DNA of 64,000 bases from Corydoras sp. C115 (GCA_019802505.1 JAFMOC010000051.1:2662001-2726000), one strand, 5' to 3'. Shown: positions 1 through 13,258, counted from the stretch's first letter. The notes: generated by a model not told the origin, from the letters alone. Program-made: numbers and translations.

Positions 1-846
1 AACAGGAAACATGGACTGTCGGCAAAGGTTCAGGCAATGCACCACTCTTATATTGACTATTCACAGAAGAACAGAAGATCCAACAATCAATCTATATGAT
101 TAATATTGTGAATGATTAACTGCATACAGATTCTGATAGTGTTATAGATTTAGTTGCATCATATTTTCCCTGAGAAAAATCTCTTTTTAAAAAAAATCCT
201 TTACCAAAAAGATAAGGTGTACACACACTGTTGGTCCCTCCTACCTCATTCTTGTTTCTTCTTTCAGCATTAATGGCAACTCTACTTCATAGTTCCATGC
301 TAAGTTAAATGCTAAGTGCAGTTGATGGGACAATGACAACCTAAAAGCCTCTCAGGTTGTGGATTGAGGAATGAATTCAATGTAAAAAATTAATTCTGAC
401 AATGCTTTCCATTCTCCTTCTCTAAACAAGGCTCTAAGTGAGGAATCATTATTTTTCAAAGGAAGAAGAGTATGGAGATGCTGCCTCATTATTTCTTCTC
501 AATCTGATGTGTTTTCATCTTGCATCTCATCTTTTTCAATTTTTACATTAATAAAAAGTCCTAAGGTTTAAGGTAAATGATTTCTCTACATTAAATTTTG
601 CATTGGAAAGTTTCCTCACACACAGACCCAAGTGACATTTTTTGGACCTGAGCTCATGCACAAATCAGAGGATAATCAATACAGAAAAGTAAATGTTGGT
701 ACAAAACGGTAAATTCATCACAAATTAATTATAATTATTTGCTATATTTAGTGGGTGTGTGTGGCTTTCTGTACATGGAGTTTCAAGTTCTTCTAATTGT
801 TTGCATTCATACACTATATACTATCAGGAAAGACCGGTGGTTGAAT
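1..846. other. AT-rich DNA, nothing recognised
   Basis: No gene, RNA or repeat was recognised here. The sequence is AT-rich with short A/T runs, and its open frames are short with no family resemblance. It ends at the target-site duplication of the first SINE. Confidence 0.6.
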
Positions 847-1224
847 ATACAATACATTTATTCATTCATTCATTATCTCCCGCTTTATCCTCTATTAGGG
901 TCGCGGTGGGGTTCCCCATGCCCATCCAGGGGAGAACGTCTCGGGCGCTGGGCAGATAGACCCAGGACAGGTCGCCAATCCATCGCTGGGCACACACTCA
1001 CTCACTCACACAAACACACTCTATATGGGGCAATTTTGAGAATTCAATTAACTTGATCCATGTTTTTGGACTGTGGGAGGAAACCGGAGAACCCGGAGGA
1101 AACCCACGCAGACACGGGGAGAACATGGAAACTCCACCCAGATGGGGATTCGAACCAGGAATCCCTAGCGCTGAGAGGCGAACGTGCTAACCACTAAGCC
1201 ACCGTGCCGCATACAATACATTTA
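847..1224 (-). mobile_element. SINE-1 copy 1, tRNA-derived, with perfect 14-bp TSD
   Basis: A full-length tRNA-derived SINE lies on the minus strand (body 861-1210). Read on that strand, the head at 1210 carries GGCACGGTGGCTTAGTGG (RNA polymerase III box A) and GGTTCGAATCCC (box B). A body follows with the fish-SINE phrase about a heading of GTTCTCC and GGTTTCCTCCCAC, then a 3' tail of AATGAATGAA repeats. A perfect 14-bp target-site duplication, ATACAATACATTTA, flanks it at 847-860 and 1211-1224, which shows insertion by target-primed reverse transcription. It shares the diagnostic TTTTGAGAATTCAAT with the copies at 48400 and 57228. Such elements encode no protein and depend on a LINE reverse transcriptase; the open frames through it are meaningless. 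Confidence 0.95.
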
Positions 1225-1798
1225 ATGCACTGTAATTAAACTGTTTCTCAATGTGGAAAAAATGGTTGAATTAACAAATGACAGTCTTCAGTTTTTTTTT
1301 TGTATTCCTGAAAATGTATGATACAATTTTTTGTGTGATTTGTTTGGTTGTATTTGTGATGCTTTAATTCAAATTTATGCAGAAAAAAAGGAAAAAAAAA
1401 ACTGTTCTTCCATAAAGGCTGAGTCTTTACTAAAGATGCTAGCTTTTTAGACTTGTTCTCACAGTTCTGTGCTGCTTTTATCATCCAGGCCAGATTCTTC
1501 CGGTTCAGCGGTGCAGGTGGCATACCACCCTGTGGAAAAGCTACAGATAAACATGCTCTATGGTGATACTGTAAACATTTACTATTGTTAGGAAGTTTAG
1601 CCTGTTTGAGTTTCTGAGGAAGGAAAGCCTCTGCTGGGTTTTGTTCACCAGGTGCGAGGTTTAAAGACCCCAGAAGATCCATAAATGAAACATAAAAACA
1701 AAGACCAAAAAATACAGATTATATGTACCATATAATTTGGTTTTACAATAGACACCCACCTTAAACTCTCTGATCATGTTATCAAAACCGCCTGTTCC
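1225..1798. other. AT-rich spacer, nothing recognised
   Basis: No repeat or gene is recognised between the first SINE and the L2 fragment. A minus-strand open frame of 144 codons (1248-1682) is rich in Lys, Asn and His and resembles no family known to me; I regard it as chance. Confidence 0.5.
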
Positions 1799-2341
1799 TG
1801 CAGATTCCTTTTTTACAACATAAGGAAGATCAGACCTTTCTTGACTGAACATGCTACCCAGCTGTTAGTTCAAGCTCTCATCCTATCCCAGCTTGATTAT
1901 TGTAATGCGTTGCTTGCTGGTCTCCCAGCTTCCACAAGCAGACCTCTACAACTGATTCTCTTACCTTCACTCTATCTTTTCAAAATACACCCCGGCTCGT
2001 TCATGTTGCTCCAGTGATGATTGTCGCCTGGTGGTTCCACCTCACCGAGAAGCTAATTCTCACCCCGTGGCGTTCACCACTGCAAAATAGTGGAGCCATC
2101 TTCCCAACTCTGTCCTTAAGGCAGAATCACTTGGCATTTTAAAGAAACTACTGAAGATGCATCTTTTTAACAAATACCTCTTGTAGAGAAAAAAACAAAG
2201 GGGGGATAGGGGTGCAGGATCAAATAACGATCAGGTTTGATATACAGTGTAGCTGGTTTTCTCCATAACTACTGACTTGTGGTGTTCTCATTTGGAAGTC
2301 GCTTTGGATAAAAGCATCTGCTAAATGACTAAATGTAAATT
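1799..2341 (+). mobile_element. L2-clade LINE, 5'-truncated, C-terminal reverse transcriptase end and 3' tail
   Basis: Translation from 1799 gives a continuous peptide beginning CRFLFYNIRKIRPFLTE and continuing with LSQLDYCNALLAGLP, the region typical of the C-terminal end of the ORF2 reverse transcriptase in fish L2-type non-LTR retrotransposons. The frame decays after about 60 codons. The element ends at about 2341 in the tail GGATAAAAGCATCTGCTAA followed by ATGACTAAATGTAAAT. The same tail recurs on the minus strand at 33045 and 37841, as a scrap at 4406, and at the 3' end of SINE-2 copies. The protein would copy LINE RNA into the genome; this copy lacks the endonuclease and RT catalytic core and is dead. 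Confidence 0.85.
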
Positions 2342-4030
2342 TATTACACTCGGAAAATCAGTAAAACTTGGGAATTGGCAATCATCTATTATTGCACCCA
2401 AAACTCAGGAAAAGTCCCAACTTTTTCTTTCCTACCTAACTTGTATGTCTTAGATTATAGTCATCAAATAAAATGTTTTTCTCACATTTACTTGCCTTTA
2501 GATGAATTTATCCTTTTTAAGATTGTAAGGATTCTAGAGACAATAACAGCATATGTGTGAAAACTAGGGAAACACCCAGAACAGGTCTATTACAGTTTGT
2601 TTTTTTTCTCCTCATTGTACTAATTCTACAAAACACTGAGCTTAATCACGATGACTGAAGAGCCTAAGATGTGAAATAAGTTGTAATTGCTTTCAGGAGG
2701 CTCTTAGAATTTAGGCATTGTGATATGGATTATAGATATAAATAAGGAAATGAGCAGTTGCTGGCTGAGGGAGAACAGGGCTGTAGCACTGCAGGGTTTT
2801 AAGGCTCGCTGAAAGCTGTCTTCGAGGATGCAAGTTGTTTCAGGTTGGTAAAAAAAAGCAGGTACAAAGCAGAGATTTAGAAGATGGGAACCAAGCACTT
2901 ATTTAAAGAGACAGCAAGCTGAACCTACAGAGTAATATTGCCACAAGGCAGTTAGCACAAGAGGTGTGCAATGAACTGATGCTTCGGGCTGAAAATGTGC
3001 CGATTAAACAGACAAGTAAGAAAAACCCTAAAATAAATGGCTCATAAAAAGCCTAACAGGAATCTTGTGGTATCTCAAATATTCAGAATAAAATGAATTT
3101 TTTTTTGAGTTTCAGGTTTCATGTGAACTCTTGGCCCGGCTTGTGCTTACAATTCCTGCAAACGGTGTAAATGTAAATTTATGCATTATTGGTCTCAGTG
3201 ATCGAAACAATGGTGTGGATTTGTATAGGGAACACACACAGACACAGACGTTTACCCTTTTTTACGATACGTACATTGTCTGAAAGCAGTTTCATAGTGT
3301 TTCAGGCCTGAACCACCAAACACACTGGTCGCCTGTAAGGACCAAGTCTCAATGGGGTCATCCTCATTAAACAGCCTGGCAGTGTTGAGAGTGTAAGACA
3401 TTAAGCTACAGATTTTATATATAATCAAGTGTCCATATAAAAAAAATAAGTGTGTTGAATCAATAGTAGATGAACTGAGAAAGTTCAGTCATTTAATTTT
3501 ATTGAAAATTCCTTTAATCTCTATGAGTATGGAAGTGCTCAGTGGTCTTTTCAATAACGTCCTGCCAGAACTTCAAACCCCCTGGTCTAACAGAAATTAG
3601 GTTCTCTTATCAGATGATATCATTAAAAGCTAATTTGAAACATTTAATCATTTAATTTGCATCATTAATATACTTTAAGGTCATTGCTGTAGCATTCTGG
3701 CAGTGTTGTGCATAAGGAGCTGATGAAAAAGAAAAAAAGAAAACAGGAAAGAAAAGCAGATAAGTTAAGACACTGTAAATCAGGAGCAACCTTTTAGACA
3801 TTTTTTTTCACCATTTTGTGTGGGTTGATCGTGTAGTTTGGTGTACTCAAAAACATTTTACTAAGTGCACTGACCTCTCTTTTACTGGCTTTCTGTCTAA
3901 AGTGCAATCTTCCTGTGCACCCAGAATTTAAAAACAGACTTTAGATCCACTTTGAAACCCAAATGAAAAATCATGGTTACTAAAACTTCAAATAAAGCTC
4001 TACACTGTCTAAAGAAATTTATCATTATTA
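2342..4030. other. AT-rich DNA, nothing recognised
   Basis: No gene or repeat family was recognised. Short A-rich and T-rich tracts are present (for example near 3785-3810). Open frames are short. Confidence 0.6.
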
Positions 4031-4370
4031 GGCGGCACGGTGGCTTAGTGGTTAGCACGTTCGCCTCTCAGCGCTAGGGATTCCCGGTTCAAATTCCCAT
4101 CTGGGTGGAGTTTCCATGTTCTCCCTGTGTCCGTGTGGGTTTCCTCCGGGTTCTCTGGTTTCCTGCCACAGTCCAAAAACATGGATCAAGTTAATTGAGT
4201 TCTCTAAATTGCCCCATATAGAGTGTGTGTGAGTGTGTACCCAGCGATGGATTGGCGCCCTGTCCTGGGTGTATCTGCCCAGCGCCCGAGACGTTCTCCC
4301 CTGGATGGGCATGGGGAACCCCACCGCGACCCTAATAGAGGATAAAGCGGGAGATAATGAATGAATGAAT
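4031..4370 (+). mobile_element. SINE-1 copy 2, near full length
   Basis: A plus-strand SINE-1 starts at GGCGGCACGGTGGCTTAGTGG, has a box B form GGTTCAAATTCCC (two changes from the ideal), and ends in AATGAATGAAT. It carries the AGAGGATAAAGCGGGAG form of the 3' end but GGTGTATCTG in the body, so it is intermediate between the two subgroups seen in the window. Flanks ATCATTATTA and GCATCATTAGG suggest a target-site duplication that has since drifted. Confidence 0.92.
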
Positions 4371-4405
4371 AGGCATCATTAGGATAATCTTTTTATATAA
4401 TCTTT

Positions 4406-4440
4406 CCTTTGGATAAAGGTGTCTGATAAATGATTAAATG
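4406..4440 (+). repeat. L2 3'-tail scrap
   Basis: A 35-base match to the L2/SINE-2 tail (CTTTGGATAAAGGTGTCTG then ATAAATGATTAAATG) lies just 3' of SINE-1 copy 2. It is too short to say which parent element it came from. Confidence 0.5.
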
Positions 4441-5099
4441 TCTTTTTAACAATTTAACTCATTTTATAAATAGTCTATTGCTTAAATTGTTCTGTTAAAT
4501 AAGTTTCCTTCACCATTTACACACACGTTTCATGTTTAAGAGCATTTTATAGGTTTGTCTGGTTTTTGCCTGTTGCTGATCTGTCATCACCAGATCTTGC
4601 ATGCCTTTGACTTTGAAAGAAATGCACATAGTAAAGTCCATGCGATTTAAGATTCAAAGTGAAATGGGGCTCAGGGGAGCCATTAAAATATCTATTATGC
4701 AAGGACTGTGAAGTAATGGGTGTAGGTTTGAGTGATAATGATGCAGATCTGTCTGTGAGGTTTTATGCTTGTACTCATAGTTCTGCATGTGCAAGATGTT
4801 TACAGTGTGGGTCTCCATGTGTGCGGCAGTCCCTGATGAGGGCCTAAGGACAACCAGTCCTGTGATTAATTAAACTCTCGACTCATTCTTTTAGCAGGAG
4901 AAGCCTCCTGGTGTCTTTTTCATAGTGTGGGCTTGTTTTATATATGTTACATAAACCTTTGCCTGATATTTAAAAGCATGCTTTTTTCTTAAGCCAACAA
5001 AAGTGGATAAAGAATCTACCTTTTTAGAAAACAGGCCAAAATGATTATGCATTCGAGATGCCTGAGGGTCACTTCTCCTACATTTATACTTGCTATTGC

Positions 5100-5240
5100 A
5101 ATGCTTTTCAGGGTTTAAGTGATGCTGTGCTGTGCTGTTGATAACAAGATTACAAGGTTGCATGTTCAAGACCAGACACTAACAAACCGGCCCTTGAGCT
5201 AGACCTGCAACCTCTTCAACACTCAGCTTATCCATTCATA
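5100..5240 (+). mobile_element. Degenerate SINE-2-like fragment
   Basis: The stretch reads like an old copy of the second tRNA-derived family: a box B-like AAGGTTGCATGTTCAAGAC is followed by GGCCCTTGAGCTAGACC, matching the family phrase 'gggcccttgagcaaggcc'. No target-site duplication is visible. Assignment is tentative. Confidence 0.35.
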
Positions 5241-8200
5241 CATTACACACACCACTCTGCATTTTAAAATCCTTTGTTCATTTTCAGAAAAAAACTATTT
5301 GAAATATGGTCCCAAAGGGCGCTGGAGTCTCTTCCAGCACTAACAGGGAGAGAGATGAGTAAACAACCTGTACACGTTGTCAGCCCGTCACTTGGCAGAC
5401 AGTTAAACACATCTATAAAAACATTTACACCTAAGAATACTCTTTCCCATATGGTGAGAACATACCAATTCCACACAGACAGGGCTTTAATGCCCCTGTA
5501 TAAAAGTCAAACCCAGGACATTCTATTTGTGAGGCAAGAATCTCTTAGTTTACATTTTTTGGATCTGAATGTCTCAATCATGTTTGGTGCATCACTCTTC
5601 CTGCTGCATGCTGCAATTCCTCTGAGGATAATATGATTTTATTAAACAGCTAATACATACAATACAATATACTACAAAACAGTATTTTGCATAAAAAAAA
5701 ATCTGTTTATAAGAAATACATTAGACATTACTAATTTTTCTGGTTATTAAGTATCCCTCCATCCACCCCACTGTAGATCATGGCACAAGGCATCAGAAAA
5801 GATATCTTGAATACAACAGCAATGGAACAACAAAAATACCTGAAATCTATTCTGGTTTTAAAAGGGTAGAGCCCAAAGGAGTTTTTGAGTAAACCATACT
5901 ATTGTGGTGTCTATAGGTTATTTCCCAGCTTGCGAAAAGGTGATGTTCAGTTCTTTCTTTCAACATTGATAATATGACATTTCCTCCAGGTCCAGACCAC
6001 CTGTCCACTAATTGCAGTGACATTTTGGACCAGGCCAGCTGGCTGAAGGATTCACTGACCCCTTTGGTGGATGACAGCATGGTTAGTGGCTGTAACATCT
6101 GGCTTTTCTCTAGGCACAGTCAGACAGTTTCTGATTGAACAGATGGATCATCAGTGATCATACATATTTAATGGAAAGGTGTTCCTACAGTGTGGTTTAT
6201 TGATGATCACAATGAGATCTGCCATGAAGGGAAAACTTATATTTAGGTGATGTGGAAGTTGTTTTGTTTTGTGCTTTTATTTAACCTTATTTATTTTAAC
6301 AGTTTCTTAAAAAAAAAAAAAAAACTAGCAATTACTCCTAAATATTTTTTTTTATTTACTATTATTTAATGTAAATTAACTATTTGCTTGAATCTTCATA
6401 AGCTTGGGTCAAGAAGGGGCAAGAAATGTAACAATGTACATATATTATTATTACTTGCACTACTATACCATTCATAAGATTTAAAATGTTTAAATATAAG
6501 TAATTGGCGCTTTTAATTATTTTTTCATTTCAATTTTACTCATGCAAAACATATGCTTACACCATAAACAATTCTAAAATAGTCCTATTATGTACATGCA
6601 GCATATTGTCTAACATTTTCGCGTGTGAAACACCTCCAGTTTCAACACACCCTTCTGACGTCAGTGATACTAATAACATTGTGATTTGCAGAAATTCTAT
6701 TTTGCAACAGTTTTGTTTTCATGTGGTGAATTCTTTACATTTACATTTTGGTTTCATGTGGTTAATTCGAAACAGTTTTGTTAAGTGGGAAGACTAAATC
6801 ACATTCTTTACCATGCATTTTATGTTTAATCTTTTACTGCTCCTAATGTTTTGGCAAAGGTTCACAGCAATCCTTCTAGGTTTTACATTTACCCCGTTGG
6901 CCGGGGTTTATTTATCTTAATCCATTTAATAGACCACCTTTTTTTTTTTTTTTTTTTTTTCGTGAGCCAGAAAGTCTATAAATTTCTATTTTGCTCTGCT
7001 GGTTTAATGTATTTTCTGTTTGCATTGTGTGGTTTCCTCCCACATCTCTGAATACATATTCATGTGGCATATACCCATCTTTCACACTTAAGTGGGATAT
7101 TAATTCTCACATAAAGCCATAATTCTGGTTTATTACTGTGATTAGTCCAGGCATGACAGAAGGAATCTGTGTTAAACCACCAAGTGCAATTGACAAACGA
7201 GGCTAGGCACAGATGAATAGAGTCAAATGGAGATGAATAGTGCTGGTTACGGCTTGAGTCACAAGGGATTCTGGTTTAAAGAAGATGTCAGGGCTCAGAA
7301 CTATGGTTTGCAGTAGCTCAGTGGGTATGAGTGACTCAAGATCCAGGGTGAAATGCATAAAGAGTTTCAGATTTAATATTTTAGATAATGTACAATGGTG
7401 CTTTTCATGCACTCAGCATGCACAATACATTCCATGCATACAGTGAATGATCTGCCCTTTTCATAACACGCCATCAAATCAGTACTTTTTTGTAAATGCA
7501 GAACATTCAGAACTGTCATTGTCACTTTTTCTTATTTGTGAGTGTCATTTTAATTTGAAACAGTGTCTCAGCAACAAAACAAGTTGACATTTAATGGATG
7601 ATATGTATGTGGAATCACACTATCCATCATGAATACAGTACCCTCTTTGTCAAATTAAAACTGATCTGAAGTTTAAAAAGACTAGATCATCTCACCACCG
7701 GGGCAAAGCTTATGACTGCATTGAATATTTTTAATCCATGTTGCAAAGAGTATAACTATTTTTGTTTACATATTTGGGTAAATACTACTAGTTGTTAGTA
7801 GATGCAAAATACTATGCAATCCATGTTCATCCATTTTCATGTTTAGTTTAATGTCTACACATGCAACATTGGGCACATACTTGTAATTTAATGTTGCTAA
7901 AGGCTTTGTAATTGTATTTCTTTAGCAGAAACATTGTCAAACTATACTGAAGTCCTATAATTTATGGTCTTACCAAACAAAGAGAATTGTTTGCAATTGT
8001 TTAAAAATGACTGTTTCATGACCTCCTTCAGCCACTGCCACTTTCCTATTATTGTAACTTCAGATAATATAACCATCTAATAAAACATCTGTTTTTTTAT
8101 TTTAACAAAGGCTTTTTTTAGTACTTTCCCCATCACATCACATTATTATTTTTACCCGCAATGTCACTCTGGGGTTAATACTATTATAATTCTGATTATG

Positions 8201-9107
8201 AGTATGACTGGTTTGCTAAAGATATTCGACAGCATATAAAGATTTACTAACTTCCGACTGCAAATTTTGTGGTGTGCAGAACCATAAGGATGCATTTGAC
8301 TTTAAAGAACCTCTTTAATGAACTAACATTGGATTGCATTAAGAAATGCAAACTACAAAGTAAGATATCACAAATTACTCTTTTAAATATGACAAGAAAT
8401 TGATGTTTGTAAATCACTTTGAATCAGCCTATGCATTTCACAAGAAATTTTAGTAAATATGTCTGTTATAAGGATACAGACCCTTTAAGGAGTTTTGTGC
8501 CATTGTCCACTCCACCAAAAGCTAACATTACATTCCCCCCAGAGAACTCACTTTTTTTTCTGTCTTTAGAACCCCTTTAGCAATCTGTCCACGTCTGCAG
8601 TGTATTGTGTTTCGTTAAGTCGTGTTTAAACACTCATAACCCTGCCCTTTAATCTCCTTTGATAATAGGCTGATTAGCATCTCCACCAGTAACAAAAGGC
8701 TCTGTTAAACATGCTCCTCGCATCCACACGCACACCCGCCGGCCAGCAGGGAGAAAATGAGATAAGCCTATGTAACAAAAACACCAACCTACAATCTCCA
8801 CATTCTATGAAGATTAAGCAGAGGAGTTAAAAACCGCACTACATAATTGAGGTAATTACTGATACAGAGGAGTTGGTTAAGGAAAGTATAAAGCATGGTT
8901 AAAGCGCCATTTTCACACTCATTGCTGCTTTTCAAAGTCAAAACATTTTAAAGAACTTTTAAAGTTTTTTTTACTCCTTGATATTCTTATTGCATACTTC
9001 TAACTTTCACTTTTACATTGTAAGCAATTACTGCATTTTAATTGGATTTGTTGTTATACTTTAAATAATAAGAATACAGTAAACAACTGAATAGTATTAT
9101 CGTTATT
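5241..9107. other. Long repeat-poor AT-rich stretch
   Basis: No gene was recognised. Poly-A at 6308-6324 and a 22-T run at 6939-6960 are the only simple repeats of note. A 120-codon open frame at 5274-5636 has no recognisable domain. At 8560-8780 the sequence is richer in GC and contains CTTTGAT and GATTAGCAT, motifs of the TCF/LEF and homeodomain type, so it may be a conserved noncoding element, but nothing here proves that. Confidence 0.5.
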
Positions 9108-9350
9108 TTAAAGTGGTGCAATGGTTAGTGCTTCCACCTCAAAGCAGAGGGTTCCCAAGGATTTTATCCTAATAAAGCAAATACAATTTATGTCCTCCCA
9201 TGAATATCTGGGTTTACTCAGGTCTTTGTTTTTCTTCCACAGTAAAAAGACATGATCGGCTAGCTGTTGGAAGTGTATGTATTATTGCACTCATGTCAGG
9301 ATAAATTGTGAGGTTGAATCAAGAAGGGCATCTGGTGTAAAACTGTGTAA
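9108..9350 (+). mobile_element. Old degenerate tRNA-derived SINE
   Basis: The start AAGTGGTGCAATGGTTAGTGC resembles a SINE tRNA head (box A region). The 3' portion GAAGGGCATCTGGTGTAAAAC matches a 3' end common to old fish SINEs. The middle has CTGGGTTTACTCAGG and a degraded 'cacag-aaagacatg' phrase. Divergence is high and box B is lost. Confidence 0.5.
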
Positions 9351-10311
9351 GGTTGACTATCACAATCTTTTTACTGTAGAAAGTACAAATAGTAGAAAAA
9401 TATTGTTGTTCAGTACAGACATAATACAATACTTTTACAATAGGAATTAATCCAATGACATGACACAGTGGGGACTTAACTGGATTAAATACATTTTAAT
9501 AAGATGTGTAAAGTGAACTGAAAACAACAGTAGGTGGCTTGTATGAAGAAAAGGTAAAGATATTTTAGGATCCAGGCCATGAAGAAAATGTAAAACAACT
9601 ACATTTTAATCCCATTAGCACACCACAGAGAGAGGTGTGTAGTAGCATGTAATAATGTAAACGAATTCAGAGATATACTTTTTAAAAATTCTGTTTTGTG
9701 TATGTAGAAATCTAGAAATACCATTTTTTTTCTATTGCTGATAATTCCCTTCTCTGTCTTTTTGGAAATTTAAAGAGACTTTTCCTTTTTGCCTCGATGA
9801 GCTGTCACAGTATGAGTGAGTATATCCTTACAGCCGTCTCTAAAGAACTGAGCTAGAACAAAATCTTATTCTCTTACTTTTACACTCAGCCGTATTGTAA
9901 AACAGCAGACAAGAAATGTTTTTATTACCTCACATTTATTCCTCATCTTCAAACTTTTCAGGATTTGCATGTGCTTATGCAAATATGAACCCAAAAAGTT
10001 TGGTTAGATGACTTTCTGAAATCTGCTAATAAGTTTGTCACCTTATTTTGAAACTGAATACATGCAATTTTTTTGGTTTTGGCTGTGACTGATGGTTTTG
10101 CATTTATACAAAAATATACATTTAAAATGCATTGTGTATATTGTGTACCTCTTTAATGTTCTAGCGATGTTTTATGTTCTAATTAATGATTTTCTGTCTG
10201 ACATACATGTTGGAGGAGTTATTGCTAAAATTTAGGACTTTCTTAATTTATTGAATTGATTCATTTCATGCACATAATGTTTTTCTAGAACTTCAGTTAC
10301 TTTTAAGAACC

Positions 10312-10373
10312 TCATCTCATTATCTTAAACTATGGTCATTTTTCGCACTGGACAGGGCAGCAATCCATAGCTG

Positions 10374-10419
<46 letters not shown>

Positions 10420-10550
10420 ATAGGCCAATTTGGATAGGAGCAAATTAGAGCAGTCAATTCAGCATGTATCATCAACTCAGAGAAAAACTGGGAGAAAATG
10501 GAAACTCCACCCAGAATAGAATTCAAACCTGGATCCTCAGCACCAACTTA
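10312..10550 (-). mobile_element. SINE-1 copy, diverged, with internal (CA)n expansion
   Basis: A minus-strand diverged SINE-1: the 3' half starts at TCTCATTATCTT, continues with GGACAGGGCAGCAATCCATAG, and the 5' half contains GGAAACTCCACCCAGAATAG and the remains of box B. The internal TG-rich stretch has expanded into the (CA)n tract at 10376-10417. The tRNA head beyond box B is missing or unrecognisable. Confidence 0.75.
10376..10417. repeat. (CA)n microsatellite inside a SINE
   Basis: About 21 CA units, located where other SINE-1 copies have the short interrupted GTGTGTGAGTGTGTG segment. Confidence 0.97.
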
Positions 10551-11989
10551 ATTTTAATGGTGGTCCTTGTTGCATGAACAGGCTGACCAAGCTATATAAG
10601 CAATACACCTTGTGCATTGAGTATGAAATTGTTTATATAATAATTACCTTGATTTACAGAACAATGCAAAAACCAAGTAAACAAATAGTCTTGTGAATTT
10701 ATGAATGATTGACTAAGTGAGTAAGTAATCTAAACTGCCAGGTAGGCAGAAGTAGGACAGTTAGTATCTGGAGACGAAAGAACAAATGCAGAAAAATGGA
10801 ACAATGAATGAGTTCAGATACAGGCTTAGAAGCAGTCATATTTCTTCTATTTTCATATCTATCTTAATGATGTCCGGAGGGCCCATGTGGGAGCTCTATC
10901 TGTAAATGTGGAATATCTTGAACTCGCAACACAGCAGAAATCCATATCTATCTGCACAGGCTACTTTTTCTTCGAAAAAGCTTATACATATATATGATGA
11001 ACTGCTTTTTAGGTCATAGACTATATTTGTACAACTTTCCCAGTGGCTCCAGGTACTGCTAATAGCAGTCATGTTTAAACCCATATGTTTAACCAAAAGT
11101 AATTAGTTGCCTAGAGAGATAAAGCAAGCTATTGCACTTGTTCTTAGAATATTAGTTTGTAGGTAAAATACAGGAGATAGGTCTGTGTTCAGCTTTTGCA
11201 CTACACTCGAGTATTGTTAATTGTGATGATAAAGAGTTGCTGGTATTAAATTCTCACCGCTGACAATAAAAAGGTCAAAACCTGACCAGCTGAATCTTTA
11301 CAGTACGATCCTGACCATGCAGTGCTTGTTCTATGGACTATATACAATGTATTTATAGCTTTACAACTTTTAAAACTTCTGTTCTCATTTTTGTGTCACT
11401 TAATTTGTAAGCTCATTTATCCTAATTAGTGATTCAGGATGATTTTCATTAGTGGTCTTACTTCTTAGGTGTAATTTATTTTGCGATGTACCACAATGTT
11501 TGGAAGAAAAGATTTACATTTTTTTCTCATTGTTGGAAAACTTTTACCTTTCATGTTACTGGGCTCAAAGTTTTCATTAGCAAGCCATTTTAAATTGATA
11601 ACACTTCATTTACTCGTAGAGTTAATTAGCCAGCTTTAGCCATCAATGCAGTGCTTTAACATAAAGAGTGTCTAAGCATTTTCTGTGAACGCTGTGTAAA
11701 ATTTAATTAACTGGGTTAAAGGAGTGTGTCTGCTGAAGTGTAAATGAGTGTACCCTTCAGTCTGAATGTGTTTCTAGACATCAGAGTCATATGATCCTTT
11801 GATTTCAACTAGAACATGACAAGTTGGCTCTTCCCCTCACTAAATCACTTTCATAATAAAGACCCTGGAAAAACACATGCAGACTGGAATCAACAAGCAC
11901 AGCATAAATTATAATTGTTTCTTCAGATAAAGATAACATACACAATATAAATAAAATATATATATTATAATATTATATATTACCTTATA
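10551..11989. other. AT-rich DNA, nothing recognised
   Basis: No gene or known repeat was recognised. Open frames are short and without family signal. It ends in an (AT)-rich patch at 11955-11985 that served as the insertion site of the next SINE. Confidence 0.55.
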
Positions 11990-12325
11990 GGGCAGCTTAG
12001 TGGTTAGCACGTTCGCCTCTCAGCGCTAGGGATTCCTGGTTCGAATCCCAATCTGGGTGGAGTTTCCATGTTCTCCCCGTGTCCGTGTGGGTTTCCTCTG
12101 GGTTCTCCGGTTTCCTCCCACAGTCGAAAAACATGGATCAAGTCAATTGAGTTCTCCAAATTGCCCAATATGCAGTAGAGTGTGTTTGTGTGAGTGTGTG
12201 CTCAGCGATGGATTGACGCCCTGTCCTGGGTGTATCTGCCCAGTGCCCGAGGTGTTCTCCCCTGGATGGGCATGGGGGAACACCCCTCCCCCCCAATATA
12301 GGATAAAGTGGAAGATAATGGGTGG
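11990..12325 (+). mobile_element. SINE-1 copy 3, head shortened
   Basis: A plus-strand SINE-1 begins GGGCAGCTTAGTGGTTAGCAC, lacking the usual CACGGTGG, so box A is damaged while box B (GGTTCGAATCCC) is intact. The body has GGTGTATCTG and the 3' end CCAATATAGGATAAAGTGG, which places it with the ATATAGG subgroup. A poly-C run lies at the variable C position (about 12281-12294). Flanking TATATATTACCTT and TATATACATTTTACCTT suggest an imperfect duplication. Confidence 0.9.
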
Positions 12326-13123
12326 ATATATACATTTTACCTTTTAATGACATACAATTGTAAGAACCATATATATGAGGTATTTGGCTTAAATTATGGT
12401 AGAATCTGTGCAATTCAGTCTAATAACTGTCCTGGCATTAAACTTTTTTTAATCTGAGTACAAGTATGACATGCATTAATAAGAGAACACAAAACTTATT
12501 TTATTTGGCATTAGTCAACAAACATTTGCTTTAAAACACTAACAAACTCTACTGGATAGATCTGTAATTGTTGTTTTACGCCTCAAGGTTTGACCCGTTG
12601 TGCATGTGAAGCTTTTCTACTTACAGGAAATTGTTAATTTTCTAACTGTCTATGGTTTTTATTTTGGAAATTGCAGAGGATGACAATGCTGTGCTTTGTT
12701 TAAAGTAGCACACTCAACAGGTTTCCCCTGTCAGTAGCAAAGCTCTTCAGTTCCCTATAATCAAGAGTTATTAAAGGAAAAAGAAAGCACAGTTTAGATT
12801 ACGGCTTACAAATACCAAATGTACACAGTGGAAAAAGATTCTGTCTAAACAAACACACCCATATTCATATACACAGTGGATAATGAGTGGCAATAGTGTA
12901 ATGTCAATAGCCCAGTTGCAGTTAATAATGGAAAGGTCATCAAGACAAATGATTTCCTCATTGCAAAGTTGCTTTTATGTTATACATTTACACTGACCTT
13001 TTCTTCTGCAGACTAGGCTCACCTATAACTGACTACTCATGCTGATGTGAGGTGCTTTGCTCTGCAGACCTCTGCTGCTTTATTAGCTGTGAAGGAATGT
13101 AAAACCCCCTTCAGCAGATATGT

Positions 13124-13128
<5 letters not shown>
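12326..13128. other. AT-rich DNA, nothing recognised
   Basis: Nothing recognisable as a gene or repeat is present. Confidence 0.55.
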
Positions 13129-13159
<31 letters not shown>

Positions 13160-13189
13160 GAAAATAAATAAATAAATGTGTGTGTGTGT

Positions 13190-13255
<66 letters not shown>
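13129..13255. repeat. (GT)n then (AT)n compound microsatellite
   Basis: (GT)n at 13129-13159, an AAAT-rich spacer, a short (TG)n at 13177-13189, then (TA)n at 13196-13255. Open frames through it encode only Tyr-Ile or Val-Cys repeats and are not genes. Confidence 0.98.

Positions 13256-13258
<3 letters not shown>

Noticed and set aside
1248..1682. 144-codon minus-strand frame
   Set aside because: The longest frame in the window, but without domain, splice context or codon regularity; expected by chance in 64 kb.
4031..4110. Possible tRNA genes at SINE heads
   Set aside because: Boxes A and B are present but the cloverleaf stems do not pair properly and the sequence continues into the SINE body.
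5274..5636. 120-codon plus-strand frame
   Set aside because: No recognisable domain and an overlapping frame on the other strand of equal quality.
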